Assembly (NCBI GenBank): GCA_934338765.1
Contig: CAKRHL010000080.1
Coordinates: 1 to 8,754, forward strand
Direction of reading: 5' to 3'
From: an uncultured Lachnospiraceae bacterium
Lineage (GTDB): Bacteria; Bacillota; Clostridia; Lachnospirales; Lachnospiraceae
Length of the DNA: 8,754 nucleotides
In this document: piece after piece, positions 1 to 5,906 of the stretch
Position numbering within the stretch: the stretch's first letter is position 1
Layout: each line of letters begins with the position of its first letter
Translations under genes and position numbers: made by a program
The notes under the pieces: model-generated
What the model was told of the DNA's origin: nothing
The model's input: only the letters and a program-made list of their open reading frames with translations
Databases searched by the model: none

Positions 1-437
1 CGCAGTTTGTAGCAGTGATCGCGGGGGGCTTTGGAAAGCTGACAGGGATGTTTTCGGCGTATTTTAAATATGGTGTAATCTTTGTGGATTCCAAGGCAGG
101 TGCCATTTCGCTGTTGATCGATTTTGAGTGCTCCGGGATTTTGGAGATCATGGCATTTGTGTCTCTAGTTGCATTTTTTCGGGCATATACCGTTTATGAG
201 AGAGTCGTGGTGGGGATTCTTGGCACATTTTATATCATCTTTGCCAATGCACTCAGGATCATTGCTATTTGTGTGATCATTTATATCTGGGGCATGCCTT
301 CTTATTATGTGGCACATACATTTATTGGCAGGCTTATCTTTTATGGAATGTCCGTTTTGTTGTACTTCTTTGTGTTTACGAAGACACAGATCGTGCGCCA
401 GAAAGTAGGTGGATTTACTTATGGAACTGATAAATAG
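1..437 (+). CDS. xrtG: Exosortase family protein XrtG, 3' part (5' end outside window)
   Basis: Polytopic membrane cysteine transpeptidase/protease-like protein of the exosortase superfamily, Gram-positive XrtG type. The frame is open to the window edge, so the N-terminus, probably some 40-50 residues including the first membrane segments, is missing; the GTG at 15 is internal. The visible part carries the exosortase triad: Cys in ECSG (codon 129-131), Arg in NALRI (255-257) and His in AHT (315-317), each next to hydrophobic segments. The GKLTGMFS stretch before the Cys and the end IVRQKVGGF also match XrtG as I remember it. The catalytic residues should face the outside of the membrane. Classical exosortases process PEP-CTERM proteins; no substrate is known to me for XrtG and none is obvious here. 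It overlaps the glycosyltransferase start by 17 nt, which fits the conserved exosortase-G cluster. Family assignment is strong, biochemical role unknown. Confidence 0.93.
   Translation, partial: QFVAVIAGGFGKLTGMFSAYFKYGVIFVDSKAGAISLLIDFECSGILEIMAFVSLVAFFRAYTVYERVVVGILGTFYIIFANALRIIAICVIIYIWGMPSYYVAHTFIGRLIFYGMSVLLYFFVFTKTQIVRQKVGGFTYGTDK
407..412 (+). promoter_or_regulatory. Ribosome binding site AGGTGG selecting ATG 421
   Basis: AGGTGG lies 8 nt before the ATG at 421, inside the end of xrtG. An upstream in-frame GTG at 409 falls within this motif and has no separate good site. The ATG is therefore the more likely start of the glycosyltransferase. Confidence 0.65.
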
Positions 438-1788
438 ATTCTGCAATTCTTTTTTATTCTGGGCGGCGTGGATCATTATTCCGGTGCTGATGGAGATCGT
501 ACCTTCTGTGGGAAGTGTTTTTGTGTTGATCAAGAAGCATATTTTCCGCAGAAAGATTGTGAAGCCTGCCATTGATCCGGAGATTTCCCTGATCGTGCCC
601 ATCTATAATTCCATGGATACGCTGGAGCAGTGTATCCGTTCTATTGATGAGAGCGATTATCCGGATGAAAAGATACGTATCTTTCTGGTAAATAATCAGG
701 GGCAGGATGACAGCTTTCAGGTGTTTTGTGAATGTCAGCAAAGGTATCCGCAGCTGCGGATGCAGTGGCTGAATGCAAAGCAGGGAAAGTCAAAGGCATT
801 GAATCTGGCACTGTTTAACAGTGAGGGAAAATACATTATCCATATTGACAGCGACGGCTTGCTGGAGCGGTCAGCCATCCGCAATATGGTGTACCGGTTT
901 GAGGATGATCAGTCCATTGAGTGTATGACGGGAGTGATCCTGACCGATCCGAAGCAGGTGCAGCAGTATCCGCTGTTGATGCCGAGGATCCTTCGGAAGA
1001 TTGAGTTTATGGAGTATGCGCAGGCATTTCTGGCAGGACGTAATTATGCGGCGGAGGTAAATGCTGTTTATACCTTGTCCGGTGCATTTTCGGCATTTCG
1101 CAAGTCAGCGGTATTAAAATCACAGCTCTACAATACAGATACGATCTGTGAGGATACGCAGATTACTTTTCAGATGAAATATCTGCAGAATACCAAGGTG
1201 GGAATCTGCGAGGATGCGATCTTTTTTGTGGATCCCATTGAGGACATGAACCGGCTGTATACCCAGAGACAACGATGGCAGAGAGGAAGCCTGGAGGTTT
1301 CGCATCTGTTTTTGAAGGATAAGCTGAAAGCAGGGAACATGTTTACGAATGTCGGTGTGAGAACGTTGCTGTATGATCATACTTTTGCATTTCCGAGAAT
1401 GATCTGGTATCTGGCACTGATCTGTCTGCTGTGTATGAATTATTCCTTTGCACAGATCGGTTATTCGACCTTGTTTTTATATGGTCTTTATGTATTGATA
1501 GGCATTTTTTATTATATTTCCACGGTGGGATTTTTGAAGGGATTTAAGGAGATAAGGCGTTATTATGCGAAGCAGTGGTATGTGATCCCGCTGCTGCCGT
1601 TTTTTAATCTTATGGTATTTTTTATGCGCTTTGCCGGTGTGATCAACAGTATCAATACGGACAGTGCATGGAAAACAAAGAATTTTACGCAGGAGAGAGA
1701 AAGCTTTGTAAAAACGGTGCTGGACGATTTTGGTGTTATTACAGGGTTCCTTGGTAAAATCAGAAATTTTGTAAATAATGAGGAGTAA
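421..1788 (+). CDS. Exosortase G-associated membrane glycosyltransferase, family GT2
   Basis: Predicted inverting GT2 glycosyltransferase of 455 residues that transfers sugar from a nucleotide donor at the cytoplasmic face of the membrane. An N-terminal membrane segment (about residues 6-30) is followed by the GT-A domain. Nucleotide-binding start ISLIVPIYNS, metal-binding D143-S-D145, a catalytic-base-type ED (244-245) and Q282-x-x-R285-W286 are all visible. Q-x-x-R-W is typical of processive enzymes such as cellulose and hyaluronan synthases. About three further membrane segments follow (327-346, 353-372, 387-408), and there is no PilZ domain. It matches the exosortase G-associated glycosyltransferase family (TIGR03111 from memory). 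The start overlaps xrtG and the stop is 3 nt before the next GTG, so translation is probably coupled. Sugar, acceptor and whether it is truly processive cannot be read from sequence. Confidence 0.93.
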   Translation: MELINRFCNSFLFWAAWIIIPVLMEIVPSVGSVFVLIKKHIFRRKIVKPAIDPEISLIVPIYNSMDTLEQCIRSIDESDYPDEKIRIFLVNNQGQDDSFQVFCECQQRYPQLRMQWLNAKQGKSKALNLALFNSEGKYIIHIDSDGLLERSAIRNMVYRFEDDQSIECMTGVILTDPKQVQQYPLLMPRILRKIEFMEYAQAFLAGRNYAAEVNAVYTLSGAFSAFRKSAVLKSQLYNTDTICEDTQITFQMKYLQNTKVGICEDAIFFVDPIEDMNRLYTQRQRWQRGSLEVSHLFLKDKLKAGNMFTNVGVRTLLYDHTFAFPRMIWYLALICLLCMNYSFAQIGYSTLFLYGLYVLIGIFYYISTVGFLKGFKEIRRYYAKQWYVIPLLPFFNLMVFFMRFAGVINSINTDSAWKTKNFTQERESFVKTVLDDFGVITGFLGKIRNFVNNEE

Positions 1789-1791
1789 GCA

Positions 1792-2913
1792 GTGAAAGAA
1801 AAACGTTTTTGGAAGAAAATTACCAATATTAAGGTGATATCGGTATTGATCATTCTGGCAGCAGTGATCATGGCAGTGATCGGATGGCATGAAGCGAAGG
1901 ACTATGAAAAGAGTGTGCTGGCAATTTATGCAGAACAGCAGGATGCCTATGTGCAGCTGGTGCTGGATCAGATCAATGTGCTTGATGACCGGAGTGATGA
2001 GGAGATTGTTAAAAAGATTCTGGGATCTCTTGATACATCCGGCAGAAAATACTGGACATTGACAAAGGATCAGGCACTTTTGTTTGTCAAGGATGTCATG
2101 GAAACGAACCGGTATAAGGGACTGACGACGGAGACGTTTTTTACCTCTGACAGTGCGGCAAAGTTTTTGCAGGATCTGGAGATCAACCGTGTGATCCATG
2201 AAACGATTCAGATGGATGGCGTCAGATATGTGGCATCCGGTGTGATCTTCGAATATAACGGCGCAGAGTACAAGATCTGCCTGCTGACCAATGATACAGT
2301 GATCCTGGACAATAATATTTTCCTGTCCTCCAAGATCGGTCTATATGTGTTTGGTGTCCTGTTACTGGGACTTCTTTTGGTGGTTTCCATGATCTTTGCC
2401 AATGTTCTGGATCTGAGGGAGAAACGGATGAAGGCGATGAAGGAGCACATCACCGGGTTAAATAAGGTGCTGACGGAGCAGACGGAAATGATCCGGGAAA
2501 TGAACTGGTATCATACCAGATGGAGTGTGTTTAAGCCGTCTGCCATGGAAATGTTTGTACAAAAAATAGTACAGAGACAGATTGTGCCTGTTGTTTTTGT
2601 GAGTCTGGCATTTGACTCTGAAGAGCAGAGAGATTATTTTCTCCAGAAGGCACAGATCCTTTTGGACGAAAAGGTGGTACGTTTTGAGAGGGAGTACGGA
2701 GATGGACTGGTCTTGTTGTTTCTCAGGTATCAGGCGCAGGAAGTGGAAAAGGCACTGGAGCTGATGAAATCACAGGGAGCATCCTTTCGGACAGAGAAGC
2801 AGATGGAATGTCGGGAGGCTTCCACACTACAGGAAACCTATGAGAGCTTTATGACACAGATATTGCAGGAAGGGGAGAAAGCACATGGCACGGACCACGT
2901 TTCGGGAATATAA
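1792..2913 (+). CDS. Two-TM membrane protein with degenerate GGDEF-like cytoplasmic domain
   Basis: A 373-residue protein without a family name I can give securely. GTG start with GAGGAG (1780-1785) 6 nt upstream. Layout: basic N-terminus, TM1 about 15-32, an outside domain of about 150 residues (33-182) with a beta-rich second half resembling a Cache/PAS-type sensor, TM2 about 183-206, a charged helix or coiled coil to about 255, then a cytoplasmic domain (about 260-365). That end reads like a shortened GGDEF fold: strand VVFVSLAFD (267-275), a helix, then REYGDGLVLLFL (300-311) where R-Y-GGDEF would be, and a closing helix about 345-362. GGDEF is replaced by YGDGL (302-306), and no RxxD inhibitory site lies at the usual distance, so it should not make c-di-GMP. 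Placed between glycosyltransferase and PTPS-like genes, it may regulate or scaffold them (inference). The TM layout is clear; the GGDEF kinship is tentative. Confidence 0.6.
   Translation: MKEKRFWKKITNIKVISVLIILAAVIMAVIGWHEAKDYEKSVLAIYAEQQDAYVQLVLDQINVLDDRSDEEIVKKILGSLDTSGRKYWTLTKDQALLFVKDVMETNRYKGLTTETFFTSDSAAKFLQDLEINRVIHETIQMDGVRYVASGVIFEYNGAEYKICLLTNDTVILDNNIFLSSKIGLYVFGVLLLGLLLVVSMIFANVLDLREKRMKAMKEHITGLNKVLTEQTEMIREMNWYHTRWSVFKPSAMEMFVQKIVQRQIVPVVFVSLAFDSEEQRDYFLQKAQILLDEKVVRFEREYGDGLVLLFLRYQAQEVEKALELMKSQGASFRTEKQMECREASTLQETYESFMTQILQEGEKAHGTDHVSGI
2871..2877 (+). promoter_or_regulatory. Ribosome binding site AGGGGAG for the PTPS-like gene, inside the preceding gene
   Basis: AGGGGAG lies 7 nt before the ATG at 2885, within the coding region of the two-TM protein. 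It sets the PTPS-like start and creates a 29-nt gene overlap in a different frame. Confidence 0.75.
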
Positions 2914-3346
2914 ATTTAAATTTTATCTTAATGCCAATCATTTTATTGTAATTAACGGAAAAGAGGGCGAGATTCATCCTCATACATGGGAGTTTATGGT
3001 TGATGTCCTTATGAGTGACCAGAAATTCGTACAGTTTGATGCATATGAGAAAGCGATTGATGAGTATTTTAATAAATATCAGAATCGGATATTAAACGAG
3101 GTAGAGCCCTTTGATCATATGGTACCGACACTGGAAAATATGTCGGATTATTTTGCGGATGAGATCCGGGGTATTGTCAAAGAGCTGGGTGGTCATCTGG
3201 TCAAGATGGAGAGTAGCGAGACTCCTACCAGAAGCTATGTGATCAGCTTTGAGAGAGAACAGGAATATCTGGAAAGCATCCGCAGGAGTTCTAAACAGCA
3301 GATGAGTGATGTGATTGATGGCATTTTAGATCGTATTATTGATTAA
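2885..3346 (+). CDS. 6-pyruvoyl-tetrahydropterin synthase-like protein, exosortase G-associated, likely non-catalytic
   Basis: A 153-residue soluble protein of the PTPS/QueD T-fold, slightly longer than usual for the fold. The three zinc-ligand histidines are kept: H19 in NANH and H31, H33 in HPH. The PT.EN segment is kept as PTLEN (81-85) and the substrate-anchoring Glu as E112 in SETPT. The catalytic triad appears lost. There is no Cys in the segment before HPH, and the usual L-D-H..LN reads Y-Q66-N67-R-I-L-N, so both the Asp and the His are replaced. No folate, biopterin or queuosine genes are nearby. It matches the exosortase G-associated PTPS-related family (TIGR03112 from memory). It may bind zinc and a pterin-like or nucleotide ligand, or act as an oligomeric scaffold. 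The 29-nt overlap with the previous gene and an 11-nt gap to the next support co-translation and a shared complex (inference). Confidence 0.88.
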   Translation: MARTTFREYKFKFYLNANHFIVINGKEGEIHPHTWEFMVDVLMSDQKFVQFDAYEKAIDEYFNKYQNRILNEVEPFDHMVPTLENMSDYFADEIRGIVKELGGHLVKMESSETPTRSYVISFEREQEYLESIRRSSKQQMSDVIDGILDRIID

Positions 3347-3357
3347 AGGAGTGCACA

Positions 3358-5799
3358 GTGAAGAAAAAAGCAGGAATGATAGCAGTGATACTGCTTTATG
3401 CGGCGGCCGCTGTACTCATAACGTATCTGATCATGATCAGTGGCAATTATCCCGCAGGGACGGATACGGCGGGATATCTTTACAAGGGGAATATGCTTTA
3501 TGATGCCATAAGGAAAGGGGATTTGTATCCGCTTTATGACAGTCTGTGGTTTAACGGCGCCCAGACCATGCGTTATCAGGCACCTCTGCCGATTTATTTT
3601 CTGGCGTTTTGCCAGTGGATTGCCGGGGAAAATGACCTCGACGGATATCTGGTGTTTGTGGCTTTTGTTTTTTATTTGGGAGCGTTAGTCTGGTTGTATA
3701 TAGGGTATCGAAGCAATCGTCCGGGACTGGGAGCATTTTTGGGAATCCTGTGGTTTTTTATGCCGAATAATCTTTATGTTCTGTTTGGAGAGGGAAATCT
3801 GCCGCAGGCGTTTGCTCTGATATGGATGCTCTTATGGCTTCATTGGATCAGCGTCTATCTGCTAGAGGATGATTGGGGGGCTTTGGTGAAGACAGTCCCC
3901 GTATTTACGGTGATCGTTCTCAGTGGGACAGGACTGGCAGTGATGATGTCGGCAGCGATGATGATCTTTCTGTTGATCTATCGGCTTTTGTATCACAGGA
4001 AAGGAAAGTGTTTCCCTGTGGTAGGAGGTATGCTTCTGGCATTTCTGATCACAGGCATATGGCTTTATGCTTCCCTTAGGGGAAGAGGAAACACAGGCAG
4101 CTCCGAAGTGATGCGGGGGATGTTTCAGGATGCCTGGATCTCTCTGAATCCTCTTCGCCGCCTGAAGCGGGGAAATGTTGATTTTTATTTTGGCTTATCG
4201 TCCTTTATGGTTGCTGTTTTTGGCATTCTATGCAGCAAAAGAAAATCCATGGCGGGGTTCTGGACTGCGTTGATACTTTTTGCGGGAACAACCACTTCGG
4301 TGTATGCAGTGCTGGAAAAGCTTTCGGCGGGTCATTCTTTGTGGATGCTCTCCTTTATTTCCATTGCTTTGGGAATGATACTTTACAGTTTCATGAAATG
4401 GACTTCGCTGAAACGGGGCTTTGTAATACTCTGCTGTGTGCTTCTGGTGGCAGATTGTGTTCCGTCATTCTCCCTGATCTATCGTGGGAAAGGAACCGTA
4501 TCAGCAAATGAAAGAATGCGCCGGACAGCAGATGCCTGTCTCATCACGGAGGCAAGAAAGGTGACGACCCAGAGGGCTGCCATTCTGGATGGAGGCAGTC
4601 TGGGAGCTGTTGCACCATATCTGCTGACCGGTTACAATGAAAAACAGGTCAAAGGGACATTTGGTATCGGAAACGCTTCGGCTGTTACGGCGGTGAACAT
4701 TGCAGAGCTTGAGGAAGCGGCAAAAAATGGATATTATCTGTATCTGTTTGACCGGGCTCTGGAACTTGGCAACGATACGGTCCTGATACAGCTTGAGGAG
4801 TTGAAAAAAGGTGCGGAGGATATCACGAAAGCCAGTGCGGCAGCAGCGAAGCTGGGATATCAGCTGACGGCTCAAAACGACAGTTATCTGCTGTTTCATA
4901 TGGATACCTATACATCTTTTGGGACAATATGCAAATATGACGGGATTGCCATTGGTGATACGGCAGCGTCTCTTACCTATGGCAATCCGGATATTGCAAA
5001 GGGAGATTCTGTCTCATTAGATGATTATACATTCCGGGAATTGTCCGAGTATCATGTGATCTATCTGTCCGGTTTTACGTACACAGATAGAGAAAAAGCA
5101 GAGAGTCTGGTGAAAAAACTCGGTGATACCGGTGTAAAAGTGGTGATCAGCGGAGACGGGATTCCGGAGGATTCCGGGACGAAGGAACGATCCTTTTTGG
5201 GAGTCAGCTGTCAGGATATTTATTTTCAAAATGGTTATCCCGTCTTATATACATCAGAGGGGGAGTTGGATACTGCACTGTTTGACAGAAGCGTCTCCCG
5301 GTGGAAAACAGTATATCTCAATGGATTGGAAAAGGTTGATGGATATCTTTTTGATTCCGGCAGACGTCTGGACTTTTCCGGATCCGTTTATAATGACAAT
5401 ATTGTTTTTGTGGGATTGAATTTATCGTATCATTGTTTTCTGACGCAGGATGAAAATGTGGGGGAATATTTACAGCAGCTTATAGGAGAAAACCTGAATG
5501 AATTGCCGGATCGAACCATCGTGCCTCTGAAAATTACTTATGGCAGAAACGAGATCAGGATTACGTCAGATAAAGATAACGTAAATACTTCACTGGCATA
5601 TCATGATATGTTTGGCTGCCGGCAGAAGGTTTCAAGAGAGCATAACCTATTGGTAGTGCGGCGTGGCACCACAGTGATCCGGATGAAATATCCGTATCTC
5701 GGGCAGGGGATTTTACTGACATTGGCAGGGCTTGTGGGATATATTTTACTGATATGGCGGTTGAAGTACCGTAAAGAACGGAATAAAGTTAAGAAATAA
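3358..5799 (+). CDS. PTPS-related-type large membrane protein: GT-C-like membrane part plus outside domain
   Basis: An 813-residue protein starting at GTG 3358, 6 nt after AAAGGAG; the in-frame GTG at 3352 is too close to that site. TM1 is about 6-28. The first outside loop has GTD36TAGY and later WFNG..MRYQAPLPIY (65-79), the acidic-plus-aromatic loop pattern of GT-C glycosyltransferases and of the PTPS_related membrane family (PF10131 from memory, named from annotation, not from the pterin fold). About ten more membrane segments run to about residue 368. A large extracytoplasmic region follows (about 369-780). Within it, 562-616 reads like a glutamine-amidotransferase-like fold (strand HVIYLSG, helix, strand VKVVISGDG, then FLG), without a recognisable nucleophile elbow. 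A last TM (784-802) and a basic tail (RLKYRKERNKVKK) end the protein. It probably moves a lipid-linked sugar to an outside acceptor, or helps assemble or export a glycan. Role inferred. Confidence 0.8.
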   Translation: MKKKAGMIAVILLYAAAAVLITYLIMISGNYPAGTDTAGYLYKGNMLYDAIRKGDLYPLYDSLWFNGAQTMRYQAPLPIYFLAFCQWIAGENDLDGYLVFVAFVFYLGALVWLYIGYRSNRPGLGAFLGILWFFMPNNLYVLFGEGNLPQAFALIWMLLWLHWISVYLLEDDWGALVKTVPVFTVIVLSGTGLAVMMSAAMMIFLLIYRLLYHRKGKCFPVVGGMLLAFLITGIWLYASLRGRGNTGSSEVMRGMFQDAWISLNPLRRLKRGNVDFYFGLSSFMVAVFGILCSKRKSMAGFWTALILFAGTTTSVYAVLEKLSAGHSLWMLSFISIALGMILYSFMKWTSLKRGFVILCCVLLVADCVPSFSLIYRGKGTVSANERMRRTADACLITEARKVTTQRAAILDGGSLGAVAPYLLTGYNEKQVKGTFGIGNASAVTAVNIAELEEAAKNGYYLYLFDRALELGNDTVLIQLEELKKGAEDITKASAAAAKLGYQLTAQNDSYLLFHMDTYTSFGTICKYDGIAIGDTAASLTYGNPDIAKGDSVSLDDYTFRELSEYHVIYLSGFTYTDREKAESLVKKLGDTGVKVVISGDGIPEDSGTKERSFLGVSCQDIYFQNGYPVLYTSEGELDTALFDRSVSRWKTVYLNGLEKVDGYLFDSGRRLDFSGSVYNDNIVFVGLNLSYHCFLTQDENVGEYLQQLIGENLNELPDRTIVPLKITYGRNEIRITSDKDNVNTSLAYHDMFGCRQKVSREHNLLVVRRGTTVIRMKYPYLGQGILLTLAGLVGYILLIWRLKYRKERNKVKK

Positions 5800-5804
5800 T
5801 TTAA

Positions 5805-5851
5805 AAAATAAAAGAAATTCTTAAGATTATCTTGAGGGTTTCTTTTATTTT
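5805..5851 (+). terminator. Long AT-rich hairpin after the five-gene unit
   Basis: Arms 5805-5826 and 5830-5851 pair over 22 positions with a TTA loop, including three G-T wobbles near the loop. The left arm is A-rich and the right arm ends in TTTCTTTTATTTT, continuing T-rich to 5855. This fits an intrinsic terminator, possibly working on both strands, although the stem is poorer in GC than classical ones. It lies 5 nt after the stop of the 813-residue gene and marks the likely end of the operon. Confidence 0.75.
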
Positions 5852-5891
5852 ATTTGTTATATTTATCTGTGGATGGGAACATTAATAATAT

Positions 5892-5897
5892 GGAAGG
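5892..5897 (+). promoter_or_regulatory. Ribosome binding site GGAAGG for the 726-residue gene
   Basis: GGAAGG lies 9 nt before ATG 5907. In the 55 nt between the hairpin and the start I see no convincing -35/-10 pair, only isolated TATATT (5858-5863) and TAATAT (5886-5891). Whether the gene has its own promoter or depends on readthrough is open. Confidence 0.6.
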
Positions 5898-5906
5898 TGC
5901 TCTAAC

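Noticed and set aside
409..420. GTG at 409 as start of the glycosyltransferase
   Set aside because: It overlaps the AGGTGG motif that serves the ATG at 421 and has no separate ribosome binding site.
165..602. Open frame of 145 codons on the minus strand across xrtG and the glycosyltransferase start
   Set aside because: It lies antisense to two well-supported genes, its translation has no recognisable motif, and its composition is that of a shadow frame. The other minus-strand frames were dismissed for the same reason.
2885..3346. PTPS-like gene as part of queuosine or biopterin synthesis
   Set aside because: The catalytic triad is missing, no partner genes of those pathways are present, and no preQ1-riboswitch-like leader can exist because the gene starts inside the preceding one.
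4070..4085. Small inverted repeat CTTCCC/GGGAAG in the 813-residue gene
   Set aside because: A six-base stem inside a continuous, well-supported coding frame, with no T run or other sign of function.
5858..5891. TATATT or TAATAT as -10 boxes of a promoter for the 726-residue gene
   Set aside because: Neither has an acceptable -35 at 16-18 nt, and a start from TAATAT would leave almost no leader before the ribosome binding site.
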